Shown here one piece after another: positions 6,710 to 14,880 of a stretch of 18,267 nt of DNA. The DNA is from an uncultured Bacteroidales bacterium (GTDB lineage: Bacteria; Bacteroidota; Bacteroidia; Bacteroidales; UBA932): the NCBI GenBank assembly GCA_937890845.1, contig CALADR010000001.1, positions 1 to 18,267 of the forward strand. Direction: 5' to 3'. A model generated the notes under the pieces. The model ran no database searches. It was not told the origin of the DNA and saw only the letters and a list, made by a program, of their open reading frames with translations. The position numbers and the translations under genes were made by a program. Each line of letters opens with the position of its first letter. Positions within the stretch are counted from its first letter, which is position 1.

Positions 6710-7129
6710 TTAGACAAGTTCTCGCAGCGAAAGATAATAGTTTTCCTTTTTTCTCATCTCCGCTACATCATCATCAGTGTGATCATCATAACCTATCAAA
6801 TGGAGTATTCCGTGTACAATAACCCTGTTCAACTCATCCTTGAAATCAGTACCATACTCAAGAGCATTTTCCCTGACACTGTCAACACTTATAAAAAGAT
6901 CACCTGACAATTTATCACCTTCACAGTAATCAAAGGTAATAATATCTGTAAAATAATCGTGCTGGAGATACTTCTGGTTGATATCCAGAATATAATTGTC
7001 AGAACAGAATATAATGGAAATCTCCCCTATTCTTCTGATTTCACTTTCCGCCACAAGTTTGAGCCACTTGTTATTCAATGTCTTTCCTTTAAAAACAAAA
7101 TCTGTGTCTTCAAAATAGTAAAGTATCAT
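6710..7129 (-). CDS. ybeY: Endoribonuclease / rRNA maturation factor YbeY
   Basis: YbeY is a metal-dependent factor involved in 16S rRNA 3'-end maturation and ribosome quality control. The 139-residue product has the family's central fold with SIIFCSDNYILDINQKYL, TDIITFDY and GDLFIS. The C-terminal zinc motif reads HGILHLIGYDDH, with H106 and H110 in place. The third histidine is H117, one residue later than in the classical HGxLHLxGxDH motif, with D115/D116 occupying the preceding positions, so the third ligand is less certain. The gene starts 7 nt after the 7137-7227 repeat and lies upstream of mnmG with a 49-nt gap, so both probably come from one transcript. Confidence 0.93.
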   Translation of the reverse strand: MILYYFEDTDFVFKGKTLNNKWLKLVAESEIRRIGEISIIFCSDNYILDINQKYLQHDYFTDIITFDYCEGDKLSGDLFISVDSVRENALEYGTDFKDELNRVIVHGILHLIGYDDHTDDDVAEMRKKENYYLSLRELV

Positions 7130-7136
7130 CGCTTTG

Positions 7137-7227
7137 AACTCAAGTTTCGCAAGTTGGTTAATTCATTAATATTCGAAGATTTGTGCAGAACTTGCGAAAG
7201 ATGTCCTACCGCACAGTCTTCAATTTA
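7137..7227 (-). repeat. Dispersed element copy B, in the ybeY leader
   Basis: About 91 bp, homologous to 2253-2338. In plus-strand terms TTTCGCAAGTT at 7145-7155 is perfectly complementary (11 bp) to AACTTGCGAAA at 7189-7199, while 7175-7186 can pair with 7211-7221. The two pairings interleave, giving a pseudoknot or switch-like topology in RNA read toward ybeY. Compared with copy A it carries 6 extra nucleotides before the AACTTGCG segment and lacks one nucleotide elsewhere. It lies between a -7 box at 7238-7245 and the ybeY ATG, so it would make up most of the 5' leader. Confidence 0.8.
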
Positions 7228-7237
7228 TAATTTTCTG

Positions 7238-7245
7238 CAAATTTA
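7238..7245 (-). promoter_or_regulatory. Bacteroidota-type -7 promoter box for ybeY-mnmG
   Basis: The minus strand reads TAAATTTG, matching TAnnTTTG. The predicted start of transcription, near 7231, falls right at the border of the repeat element, giving a leader of roughly 100 nt. No clear -33 TTG was seen at the usual distance. Confidence 0.45.
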
Positions 7246-7287
7246 CAATTTACAGCCCAAAAATTATGAAATAAAAAATATAATTTT

Positions 7288-7295
7288 TAACTTTA
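7288..7295 (+). promoter_or_regulatory. Possible -7 promoter box for tonB
   Basis: TAACTTTA is a one-base deviation from TAnnTTTG, 31 nt upstream of the tonB ATG. It is the best candidate in the divergent gap (7130-7326), but it is weak and has no clear -33 partner. Confidence 0.3.
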
Positions 7296-7326
7296 CGCCG
7301 CTAAAACGGAAATAAACACAAGTAAT

Positions 7327-8019
7327 ATGGAGATTAAAAAGTCACCGAAAGCCAATCTTGAAAATAAGAAGCTGCTTTTTACAGAGATTGGTTTGATATT
7401 GGCTCTGCTAGTAGTCTATTTTGCATTCGAATGGAGCACAGCAGAAAAGCAAGTAGCAGTTCTTGAGGACACTACTCAGGTCGTTGAAACAGAAGAGATG
7501 GTTCCTATCACACAGGAGACACCTCCACCTCCACCATCAGCACCTAAGATTCCTGTACTTTCAGACCAGATTGACATCGTTGACGATGAAATTCAGGTTG
7601 ATGACGATATGTTCATGAACCTTGAAGACGATTCCAATATGGGAGTCGAGATTATGGACTACGTTGAAACAGTAGAGGAAGAAGTTGTTGAAGAAGAAGC
7701 AATTCCATTTGCTTTTGTAGAGGAAAAGCCATCATTTATGGGCGGCGATGCAAATGCTTTCTCTAAATGGGTAAACGAGAGACTTGTCTATCCGGAAATA
7801 GCAAAAGAGAACGGTGTATCAGGACGTGTAACTCTTCAGTTTACAGTAAATACTGACGGTTCAGTAAGTAATGTGAAAGTACTTCGCGGAGTTGACTCAT
7901 CTCTTGATAAAGAGGCTGTCAGAGTAGTCTCTATGTCACCTAAGTGGACTCCTGGAAAACAGAGAGACCGTGCTGTAAAAGTAACTTACACATTCCCTGT
8001 TATCTTCCAGTTGAGATAA
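7327..8019 (+). CDS. Energy transducer TonB-family protein
   Basis: TonB links the inner-membrane proton motive force (via ExbB/ExbD) to active uptake by TonB-dependent outer-membrane receptors. The 230 residues show a short cytoplasmic start, one membrane helix at about 17-35 (LFTEIGLILALLVVYFAF), a periplasmic linker with the proline run ETPPPPPSAPKIP at 64-76, and an unusually acidic stretch at about 80-125. The C-terminal TonB domain from about 130 to 230 includes YPEIAKENGVSGRVTLQF, DGSVSNVKVLRG and a WTPGKQR...V.YTFPVIF ending, as is standard in Bacteroidota. No exbB/exbD or receptor gene is adjacent. Bacteroidota usually carry several such genes, so which receptors it serves is unknown. 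A strong terminator follows. Confidence 0.93.
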   Translation: MEIKKSPKANLENKKLLFTEIGLILALLVVYFAFEWSTAEKQVAVLEDTTQVVETEEMVPITQETPPPPPSAPKIPVLSDQIDIVDDEIQVDDDMFMNLEDDSNMGVEIMDYVETVEEEVVEEEAIPFAFVEEKPSFMGGDANAFSKWVNERLVYPEIAKENGVSGRVTLQFTVNTDGSVSNVKVLRGVDSSLDKEAVRVVSMSPKWTPGKQRDRAVKVTYTFPVIFQLR

Positions 8020-8039
8020 TTCACTTGAACTGAAATTGA

Positions 8040-8080
8040 AGAGTCCGACCAAAATATAATTTTGGCTGGACTCTTTTTTT
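8040..8080 (+). terminator. Rho-independent terminator after tonB
   Basis: A hairpin begins AGAGTCC (8040-8046) and pairs with GGACTCT (8068-8074). An inner CCAAAA/TTTTGG stem and a two-base mismatch separate the two parts, and a T-run to 8080 follows. It ends the tonB transcript and separates it from hflX. Confidence 0.85.
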
Positions 8081-8129
8081 ATCAGGTTTCACCCATTATG
8101 ATATTATAAATCAATCAGTTGAGAAACTT

Positions 8130-9317
8130 ATGATAGAAAGGAGAGAAAAATACATAGAAAAAGCTATTTTCGTCGGCGTTATCAAACAGGGAGATGACGA
8201 ACGCCAGGTAATGGAATATCTTGATGAACTTGAGTTTCTTGCAGAGACTGCCGGAGCCAAGAGTGAAAAGAAATTTATCCAGAAAGTTGACAAGCCGGAT
8301 TCAAGAACATATATCCGAAGTGGAAAACTTCAGGAAATCAAAGAATATATAGAGGCGAATGAGACAGATGTTGTAATCTTCGATGATGAACTCTCCCCTA
8401 CCCAATTGAGAAACCTTGAAAAGGAGCTGTCCTGCAGGATACTTGACAGGACCAACCTGATTCTGGATATATTCGCACAGAGAGCCAAGACAGCATACGC
8501 AAAAACGCAGGTTGAACTTGCACAGTACCAGTATCTGCTGCCGAGACTGACACGAATGTGGACTCACCTGGAGAGACAGAAAGGAGGTATCGGAATGAGA
8601 GGTCCCGGTGAAACCCAGATAGAAACCGACAGGCGAATCATCCAGGACAAGATATCAAAACTCAAAGAGCAACTTAAAAAAATAGACAAGCAGATGGCCT
8701 CGCAAAGAGGTAACAGAGGTTCTCTTGTAAGGATTTCCCTTGTAGGATATACCAATGTCGGAAAAAGTACTCTTATGAATTTGCTTGCAAAGAGCGATGT
8801 TTTTGCAGAGAACAAACTGTTTGCAACCCTTGACACCACTGTCAGGAAAGTCGTAATAGAAAATGTCCCTTTCCTGCTGAGCGATACTGTGGGTTTCATA
8901 AGAAAGCTGCCGACACAGCTTGTTGAAGCATTCAAGAGTACTCTTGATGAAGTACGTGAAGCGGATATACTGATGCATGTGGTGGATATCTCACATCCGA
9001 ACTTTGAAGAACACATGAGAGTGGTAGAAGAGACTCTCCGCGACATAAAGGCCATAGACAAGCCTATATTCGTAGTTTTCAACAAGGTTGATGCATACAG
9101 ATACGAAGAGTATGATGAGTTCTCATTAGAGCCTAAAAAGCCTGTCAATTACACCCTTGACGAGTTCAAGAACAGCTGGATAGCAAAAGAGAATACACCT
9201 TGCATCTTCATCTCTGCCAAAGAGAAAATAGGAATAGACAAACTGCGCAGCGACCTATACAAGATGGTGGCAGAAATCCACGCAGGAAGGTGGCCGTTTG
9301 ACAATTTCCTGTGGTAA
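8130..9317 (+). CDS. hflX: Ribosome-associated GTPase HflX
   Basis: HflX is a translational GTPase of the Obg-HflX superfamily that binds the 50S subunit and splits stalled ribosomes. The 395-residue product contains the N-terminal HflX domain, the family signature GMRGPGETQIETDRR at about 155-169, and a coiled-coil linker (about 170-192). The G domain carries G1 GYTNVGKST (206-214), switch I with LFATLDTTVR (230-239), G3 DTVGF (252-256), G4 NKVD (318-321) and G5 SAKE (362-365). It ends with the conserved GRWPFDNFLW-like tail, so it appears complete. The ATG at 8130 is the first in frame before the conserved region. The gap after tonB contains only that gene's terminator; no clear promoter box was recognised. 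Confidence 0.97.
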   Translation: MIERREKYIEKAIFVGVIKQGDDERQVMEYLDELEFLAETAGAKSEKKFIQKVDKPDSRTYIRSGKLQEIKEYIEANETDVVIFDDELSPTQLRNLEKELSCRILDRTNLILDIFAQRAKTAYAKTQVELAQYQYLLPRLTRMWTHLERQKGGIGMRGPGETQIETDRRIIQDKISKLKEQLKKIDKQMASQRGNRGSLVRISLVGYTNVGKSTLMNLLAKSDVFAENKLFATLDTTVRKVVIENVPFLLSDTVGFIRKLPTQLVEAFKSTLDEVREADILMHVVDISHPNFEEHMRVVEETLRDIKAIDKPIFVVFNKVDAYRYEEYDEFSLEPKKPVNYTLDEFKNSWIAKENTPCIFISAKEKIGIDKLRSDLYKMVAEIHAGRWPFDNFLW

Positions 9318-9319
9318 CA

Positions 9320-9358
9320 AAAGTTTTCCACTTTACATTAGACTAATCCGAAAACTTT
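9320..9358. repeat. Short inverted repeat after hflX
   Basis: AAAGTTTTC at 9320-9328 and GAAAACTTT at 9350-9358 form a perfect 9-bp inverted repeat with a 21-nt loop directly after the hflX stop codon. It has no T-run and its role is unknown. It may help stop the transcript or protect its 3' end. Confidence 0.45.
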
Positions 9359-9437
9359 CTCTAGTACGGCCTGCTAACAGCTCCAATATTATTTATCTAT
9401 TCAAAAATACAGAAGCAGATTGGTACTAAAAATCAAT

Positions 9438-9483
9438 AAAAAACCGGACAACCAATTAATAAAATAAGGTTGTCCGGTTTTTA
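9438..9483. terminator. Bidirectional terminator between hflX and frdB
   Basis: AAACCGGACAACC (9441-9453) pairs perfectly with GGTTGTCCGGTTT (9468-9480), leaving a 14-nt A+T-rich loop. A T-run follows on the plus strand, and an A-run precedes it, which becomes a T-run on the minus strand. It can therefore end transcription from both converging units, hflX and frdAB. Confidence 0.9.
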
Positions 9484-9503
9484 TATTATAGAGCTATACT
9501 TAA

Positions 9504-10283
9504 TTAGTCCTTAAGTTTGGCACAGAGGAATTCTCTGTTAAGACGAGCGATGTGTGAAACAGTAATGTGCTTAGGGCACTCCATCTCACAGGCACGTGTG
9601 TTTGTACATGCACCAAATCCAAGTTCGTCCATCTTTGCAACCATTGCCTTTGCACGTTTTGCACCCTCTACCTTACCCTGAGGAAGTAGAGCAAGTGAAC
9701 TTACACGAGCTGCAACGAAAAGCATAGCAGAACCGTTCTTACAAGTAGCTACACAAGCTCCGCACCCGATACAAGCTGCACCATCCATACTTTCCTCAGC
9801 TTTCTCGTGAGAAATAGGAATAGCGTTTCCATCAGGAACACCGCCTGTACCTACAGATACGAATCCACCTGCCTGAAGAATCTTGTCAAATGCCTGACGG
9901 TCTACAACGAGATCCTTGATTACAGGGAAACCGTTGCTTCTCCAAGGCTCGATAGTGATAGTGTCACCGTCCTTGAATTTACGCATGTGAAGCTGGCATG
10001 TAGTAACCTCATCGTCTGGACCGTGTGCCCTACCGTTAATATACAGTGAACAAGCACCGCAGATACCCTCGCGGCAATCGTGGTCAAACGATACAGGACC
10101 ACTGCTCTGGCAGCCTTTCTCTACAGCTACCGGATCGATACCCTCGTGGATAAGCTGCTCGTTGAGAATGTCAAGCATCTCAAGAAAAGAGCTGTCCGGG
10201 GATATGTTTTTGACCTTATAGGTCTCAAAATGTCCTTTTTCCTTAGCGTTTTTCTGACGCCAAACTTTCAAAGTCAAATCCAT
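9504..10283 (-). CDS. frdB: Fumarate reductase/succinate dehydrogenase iron-sulfur subunit
   Basis: Electron-transfer subunit of the quinone-coupled fumarate reductase/succinate dehydrogenase at the inner face of the cytoplasmic membrane. All cluster ligands are visible in 259 residues. The [2Fe-2S] cluster uses C70, C75, C78 and C96 (CREGICGAC...C). The [4Fe-4S] cluster uses C171, C174 and C177 plus C236, and the [3Fe-4S] cluster uses C181, C226 and C232; these last assignments follow the spacing in E. coli SdhB. It is closely similar to the Bacteroides FrdB type, in which the enzyme mostly works as a fumarate reductase in anaerobic succinate formation. It starts 5 nt after frdA ends, so the two are translated from one message, and a terminator lies downstream. 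Confidence 0.95.
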   Translation of the reverse strand: MDLTLKVWRQKNAKEKGHFETYKVKNISPDSSFLEMLDILNEQLIHEGIDPVAVEKGCQSSGPVSFDHDCREGICGACSLYINGRAHGPDDEVTTCQLHMRKFKDGDTITIEPWRSNGFPVIKDLVVDRQAFDKILQAGGFVSVGTGGVPDGNAIPISHEKAEESMDGAACIGCGACVATCKNGSAMLFVAARVSSLALLPQGKVEGAKRAKAMVAKMDELGFGACTNTRACEMECPKHITVSHIARLNREFLCAKLKD

Positions 10284-10288
10284 TTCAA

Positions 10289-12235
10289 TTAGTCTTTATA
10301 GTTTCTGGTAGCTATCTTGATGTTCTCATATTTCAGAGGCTCTTTATGAAGCTCCGGCTCAACGCCGTCACCCTTGTACTCCCAAGCAGATACATACATA
10401 TAGTTCTCGTCATCACGCTTGGTTTCACCGTCCTCTGTCTGATACTCGAGACGGAAGTGTCCTCCGCAAGACTCGTTGCGGTTAAGGGCGTCTCTTGCCA
10501 TCAGTTCGCCGATTTCAAGGAAGTCAGCCAGTCTGAGAGCCTTTTCAAGCTCCTGGTTGAAAGTACCCTCTTCTCCGGCTACATATACGTTTGTCCAGAA
10601 TTCTTTGCGGAGATCCTGAATAAGCTTTATCGCTTTCTTCAGACCTTCCTCATTTCTGGCCATACCTACATACTCCCACATAATGTGTCCGAGTTTCTTG
10701 TGGAGTTCGTCAACAGTCTCTTTACCCTTGATAGAGAAAAGCTTGTTGATCTTTGCCCTTATGGCTTTTTCTGCCTCTACGAACTCAGGAGCATTGGTAT
10801 CTGTCTTAGGCTCTTTAAACTTGCCTGCAAGATAGTCTCCAATAGTATATGGAAGGATGAAATATCCGTCAGCAAGACCCTGCATGAGGGCTGAAGCTCC
10901 AAGACGGTTTCCGCCATGGTCGCTGAAGTTAGCCTCACCTATCGCATAAAGACCAGGTATAGTAGTCTGTAGGTTGTAATCAACCCAGATACCACCCATA
11001 GTATAGTGGATAGCAGGATAAATCATCATAGGCTCCTTATAAGGATTGGTAGCGGTAATCTTCTCATACATCTGGAAGAGGTTCCCGTACCTTTCTCTGA
11101 TCTTGTCTTCTCCAAGTCTCTCGATAGCTGTCTTGAAGTCAAGGAAAACTGCAAGTCCTGTCTCGTTTACACCGAAGCCAGCGTCACATCTTTCCTTTGC
11201 TGCACGCGAAGCCACGTCACGAGGCACGAGGTTTCCGAATGCAGGGTAACGGCGCTCAAGATAGTAGTCCCTGTCCTGCTCTGCAATCTCTGAAGGCTTG
11301 ATCTGATGCTTGCGGAGTTTCTCCACATCCTCTTTCTTCTTAGGAACCCAGATACGTCCGTCATTACGGAGTGACTCAGACATCAGAGTAAGTTTTGACT
11401 GCTGGTCTCCGTGAACAGGAATACAGGTTGGGTGAATCTGCGCATAACAAGGGTTTGCAAAGAAAGCACCCTTCTTGTAGCACTGCCAAGCAGCAGAACC
11501 GTTACTGTTCATTGCGTTGGTAGAAAGGAAGTATGTGTTTCCGTATCCGCCGGATGCAATAACAACAGCGTGTGCACCGAATCTTTCAATTTCTCCTGTA
11601 ACAAGATTCCTTGCAATGATACCTTTTGCTTCTCCGTTGATAAGTACAAGATCAAGCATCTCATGGCGAGGATAGCTCTTTACTGTACCAGCTGCAACCT
11701 GACGGTTGAGAGCGGCATATGCACCGAGAAGAAGCTGCTGTCCGGTTTGTCCGCGGGCATAGAATGTACGGCTTACCTGAGCACCTCCGAAAGACCTGTT
11801 TGCAAGCAGTCCGCCATATTCTCTGGCAAAAGGAACTCCCTGCGCAACGCACTGGTCGATGATGTTGTTGCTCACCTCTGCAAGACGATAGACATTTGCC
11901 TCACGGCTACGGTAGTCTCCTCCCTTGATTGTATCATAGAAAAGACGGTAGATGGAGTCATTGTCGTTCTGGTAGTTCTTCGCAGCATTGATACCTCCCT
12001 GTGCGGCAATAGAGTGCGCACGACGAGGAGAGTCGCTGATGCAGAATACCTTTACATTATACCCCAACTCTCCGAGAGAAGCAGCTGCAGATGCTCCTCC
12101 GAGTCCGGTTCCGATGACAATGATCTCGAGTTTCCTCTTGTTGCCTGGACTGACAACACGGATCTGAGACTTATGCTTTGTCCATTTCTCAGACAAAGGA
12201 CCCTCAGGAATCTTAGAAATTAATTTTTCGGCCAT
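10289..12235 (-). CDS. frdA: Fumarate reductase/succinate dehydrogenase flavoprotein subunit
   Basis: Catalytic FAD subunit that interconverts fumarate and succinate. It shows the FAD-binding IIVIGTGLGGASAAASLGELG near the N-terminus and AHSIAAQGGINAAKNYQND, where the FAD-linking His of the family is expected. It also has the substrate-side IHPTCIPVHGDQQSKLTLMSE, the catalytic-loop RYPAFGNLVPRDVASRA, HYTMGGIWVDY and the C-terminal NESCGGHFRLEYQTEDGE. The match to Bacteroides FrdA is very strong over its full length. I place the start at ATG 12233-12235 (648 residues, beginning MAEKLISKIPEGPLSEKW) because this matches the family and because a promoter box at 12263-12270 would put an earlier ATG at 12265 upstream of the transcript start. 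The cytochrome b (frdC/sdhC) gene that normally precedes frdA in Bacteroidota is absent here. Confidence 0.96.
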   Translation of the reverse strand: MAEKLISKIPEGPLSEKWTKHKSQIRVVSPGNKRKLEIIVIGTGLGGASAAASLGELGYNVKVFCISDSPRRAHSIAAQGGINAAKNYQNDNDSIYRLFYDTIKGGDYRSREANVYRLAEVSNNIIDQCVAQGVPFAREYGGLLANRSFGGAQVSRTFYARGQTGQQLLLGAYAALNRQVAAGTVKSYPRHEMLDLVLINGEAKGIIARNLVTGEIERFGAHAVVIASGGYGNTYFLSTNAMNSNGSAAWQCYKKGAFFANPCYAQIHPTCIPVHGDQQSKLTLMSESLRNDGRIWVPKKKEDVEKLRKHQIKPSEIAEQDRDYYLERRYPAFGNLVPRDVASRAAKERCDAGFGVNETGLAVFLDFKTAIERLGEDKIRERYGNLFQMYEKITATNPYKEPMMIYPAIHYTMGGIWVDYNLQTTIPGLYAIGEANFSDHGGNRLGASALMQGLADGYFILPYTIGDYLAGKFKEPKTDTNAPEFVEAEKAIRAKINKLFSIKGKETVDELHKKLGHIMWEYVGMARNEEGLKKAIKLIQDLRKEFWTNVYVAGEEGTFNQELEKALRLADFLEIGELMARDALNRNESCGGHFRLEYQTEDGETKRDDENYMYVSAWEYKGDGVEPELHKEPLKYENIKIATRNYKD

Positions 12236-12262
12236 TTTATAATGTTTAATGAAATTTCGGCA

Positions 12263-12295
12263 CAAGTTTAGTGATTTTTAAGCAAATGAGCAATT
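12263..12295 (-). promoter_or_regulatory. Bacteroidota-type promoter for frdAB
   Basis: The minus strand reads TAAACTTG at 12263-12270 (one mismatch to TAnnTTTG), with a TTG -33 element (within AATTG at 12291-12295) 20 nt upstream, the expected spacing. It lies in the 86-bp gap after the peptidase gene, so frdAB can be transcribed on its own. Confidence 0.55.
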
Positions 12296-12321
12296 AATTC
12301 AGCCCATATACGGATAAAAAG

Positions 12322-13599
12322 TCATTCTTCCGACAAATATGATTTGAATTTATTAGTATATATATCAATGAATTCTGATGATATCTCCTTATACCCCTCC
12401 AGATACTGTCCGTAAGAGCATCTTCCTGAAAGATATTTATTGAAGACAACATCGAATATTTTCCTTATTTCCCCGTCTGATTCCGATGCGCATGAAACAA
12501 GGGAATGGCGTCTGCCTCTGCCGCAAATGACTGCGTCCAAATCCAGATAAGACCTTCCGTTGCTGGAGTTGAATCTGAAAACAAACCTGTCCTTTATTGA
12601 AAGAGAAAAATCACACATAAGTGCATTATGCGACACAGAACCTGCACACAAATAGTCAGGAATGATGTTTCTGTCTGATACAGGTACAGGCACTGCTGTT
12701 CCGCATATTGGATAACCAAGAAGAGCCCACATCACAACATGAGAAACAGATTCATCTTTCTTTACTCCTTGTACAGCAACTGATGCTGATGTGCTGCGTC
12801 TGGGGATAAAATCCTGGTCGACGACTATTCCGTTGCAGAATCCTGATTCTTTCATTTTATCATAATCCCTGCTATAATCAACGCCCAAAAATTCGTGTCT
12901 GAAAGAACGCGACACTCCATCAAAAAGAAAAGGAATATCAACCAGAATCCCTGAACCAATACGCTCACTGAAAATTGCCGATGCCGTCAGATAACGCTCA
13001 TATCCTTTCCTGTCTTCTTCTCTTCCTGAAAAAGAAAAATTAGTCACAACCGTATACCCGTCAGGAGCTGTCTCAGGATCATTGACATCATATTTTACCC
13101 ACGAACTGTTGTTCACTTCATAATAAGCAGCTCCGCCAAAAGCATCTATTGCCCCGAAATTTGCCTCTACTCCCAATGGACGAGGCAAAGTATCAAGAAA
13201 AGCCTCAAACTCTTCCAGAGAGCTGCAAATGCCGAGAGCTTTGAAGATAATGACACCTTCCCTATCCATCAAAGATGAAGGGACATCATCGTCTTTCAGA
13301 TTATATGAAGCAGTATTCATTAGTGCAAATCCGGCTGTATTTGCACCAATCCATACCTCTCTTTCACCCTCGTCCAGATACCCCGCAGAAACAGAAGAGG
13401 AATTTACCAGTCCGGTAAATGAATATTCCGGCCCTTTAAAATGCTCAAGTCTGTTATCCAAAGCTCCTGTATCCCTGTGTTTCCAAAGTACCGGTCTTCC
13501 ATCAGCAGAAGCCCTGGAAGATATTACTGCTGAAGTACAGGCTCTCCCTTCGGAAAGAGCCAGACACAAAACAGTAACTATCAGATATAATATCCTCAT
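12322..13599 (-). CDS. Secreted Ntn-hydrolase of the peptidase C45/linear-amide hydrolase type
   Basis: 425-residue exported protein. Residues 1-20 (MRILYLIVTVLCLALSEGRA) form a signal peptide, and the next residue is Cys21 in CTSAVISSRASADGRPVLWK. In N-terminal-nucleophile amidases such as penicillin acylase-like, choloylglycine-hydrolase-like and C45 families, an exposed first Cys is the nucleophile, so signal cleavage would itself create the active site. R42/D43, N95 (FALMNT), N187 (VVTNFS) and R202 sit where further active-site residues are found in that clan; these are my assignments by spacing. The substrate is unknown; an amide or acyl-amino compound in the periplasm is a reasonable guess. 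It follows ruvB by 15 nt, so co-transcription is likely even though the functions seem unrelated. Confidence 0.75.
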   Translation of the reverse strand: MRILYLIVTVLCLALSEGRACTSAVISSRASADGRPVLWKHRDTGALDNRLEHFKGPEYSFTGLVNSSSVSAGYLDEGEREVWIGANTAGFALMNTASYNLKDDDVPSSLMDREGVIIFKALGICSSLEEFEAFLDTLPRPLGVEANFGAIDAFGGAAYYEVNNSSWVKYDVNDPETAPDGYTVVTNFSFSGREEDRKGYERYLTASAIFSERIGSGILVDIPFLFDGVSRSFRHEFLGVDYSRDYDKMKESGFCNGIVVDQDFIPRRSTSASVAVQGVKKDESVSHVVMWALLGYPICGTAVPVPVSDRNIIPDYLCAGSVSHNALMCDFSLSIKDRFVFRFNSSNGRSYLDLDAVICGRGRRHSLVSCASESDGEIRKIFDVVFNKYLSGRCSYGQYLEGYKEISSEFIDIYTNKFKSYLSEE

Positions 13600-13614
13600 T
13601 CTAAAAAATTCAAA

Positions 13615-14640
13615 TCAGAACAGGAGATTTTCTTCTGTTATTTCCCTGTCATATCCGAGATGCCTGTAGGCAAGTTCCGTAGCCTCCCTTCCCCGTGGTG
13701 TCCGGACAATAAAGCCTTCCTTGATAAGGAATGGTTCATACACTTCTTCCAAAGTACCCTGATCCTCTCCTACTGCCGTTGCTATAGTATTTGCTCCTAC
13801 AGGTCCACCGTTAAATTTTGTTATTATAGTACGCAGAATCTTGTTATCAACAGCATCAAGTCCTCTTTTGTCAATATTTAGTGCATCAAGCGCGTACTTT
13901 GCAATCTTAAGATCTATCTTTCCGCTCCCCATAACCTGAGCGAAATCACGCACCCTTCTCAGCAAGGCATTTGCAATTCTTGGTGTTCCCCTGCTTCTCA
14001 AGGCTATCTCTTCTGCAGCATCCGAATCAATTCCTATTTTAAGGATCGCAGCACTCCTCCTGACTATATTTTCAAGGGTCGCAGTATCATAATATTCAAG
14101 AGCACATGTAATGCCGAAACGGGCCCTGAGAGGAGATGTAAGGAGACCGCTTCTTGTAGTTGCACCAACAAGCGTAAATGGATTCAACGATATTCTTACA
14201 GAACGGGCACCCGGACCTTTGTCTATCATTATATCTATGACAAAATCCTCCATAGCCGAATACAAATATTCTTCTACTACTGGAGAAAGTCTGTGTATTT
14301 CGTCAATAAAAAGAACATCCCCCTCCTCTAAAGAAGTAAGGAGTCCGGCCAGATCTCCCGGCTTGTCAAGAATAGGACCGGAAGTCACTTTCATATTTAC
14401 CCCAAGCTCATTTGCTATGATATGTGCAAGTGTAGTCTTACCTAATCCAGGAGGGCCGTGAAACAAGACATGATCAAGTGATTCTCCTCTCATTTTTGCA
14501 GCTTTTACAAAAATCTTAAGGTTCGAAACTATCTTGTCCTGACCAGTGAATTCTTTAAGATCCTGAGGTCTTATTATTCCATCTAAATCTTTATCTTTGT
14601 CAGCATTGACATCGTGCGGATCGAATTTTCCGTTCATCAT
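13615..14640 (-). CDS. ruvB: Holliday junction DNA helicase RuvB
   Basis: Hexameric AAA+ motor that, loaded by RuvA, drives branch migration of Holliday junctions. The 341-residue product has the full family pattern: IIRPQDLKEFTGQDKI at the start, Walker A GPPGLGKT (62-69), Walker B FIDEIH (111-116), sensor I GATTR (159-163), the RARFG arginine-finger region (172-176), sensor II in RGTPRIANALLRR (217-229), and the C-terminal winged helix ending with TPRGREATELAYRHLG. The start is ATG 14638-14640, with a second ATG immediately after. A TATATTTG promoter box lies 17-24 nt upstream. It is divergent from mfd, another DNA-repair gene, across an extremely A+T-rich gap. Confidence 0.97.
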   Translation of the reverse strand: MMNGKFDPHDVNADKDKDLDGIIRPQDLKEFTGQDKIVSNLKIFVKAAKMRGESLDHVLFHGPPGLGKTTLAHIIANELGVNMKVTSGPILDKPGDLAGLLTSLEEGDVLFIDEIHRLSPVVEEYLYSAMEDFVIDIMIDKGPGARSVRISLNPFTLVGATTRSGLLTSPLRARFGITCALEYYDTATLENIVRRSAAILKIGIDSDAAEEIALRSRGTPRIANALLRRVRDFAQVMGSGKIDLKIAKYALDALNIDKRGLDAVDNKILRTIITKFNGGPVGANTIATAVGEDQGTLEEVYEPFLIKEGFIVRTPRGREATELAYRHLGYDREITEENLLF

Positions 14641-14656
14641 TTATCAAAATTATATA

Positions 14657-14664
14657 CAAATATA
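14657..14664 (-). promoter_or_regulatory. Bacteroidota-type -7 promoter box for ruvB
   Basis: The minus strand reads TATATTTG, a full TAnnTTTG match, giving a leader of roughly 10 nt before the ruvB ATG. The -33 element is not clear. Confidence 0.5.
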
Positions 14665-14880
14665 AGTATTTTAAATTTACAAGTGTTTATGATTATATCA
14701 TTGTTAATATGTTGATAAGTCAAAATCCTATACTGATTATCAATAGTTTAGATAGTTTGATTATAGTTAATAAACTCGAACATGCGATATGTATAAAAAG
14801 TAAAAAGTTTATTTTGAAATGATGATTTGCACGCAGTATATACGGTATTGCCAATGAATGCAAATTTAATTTTCAATTGG

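Noticed and set aside
11411..12223. Long open frame on the plus strand opposite frdA (270 codons)
   Set aside because: It is antisense to a very well conserved gene, has Cys/Ser/Arg-rich composition and no recognisable domain.
12236..12265. Earlier frdA start at 12265
   Set aside because: The extra ten residues do not match FrdA proteins, and the likely transcription start lies downstream of that ATG.
13229..13669. Plus-strand open frame opposite the amidase and the end of ruvB
   Set aside because: It is antisense to two supported genes, with no promoter or domain evidence.
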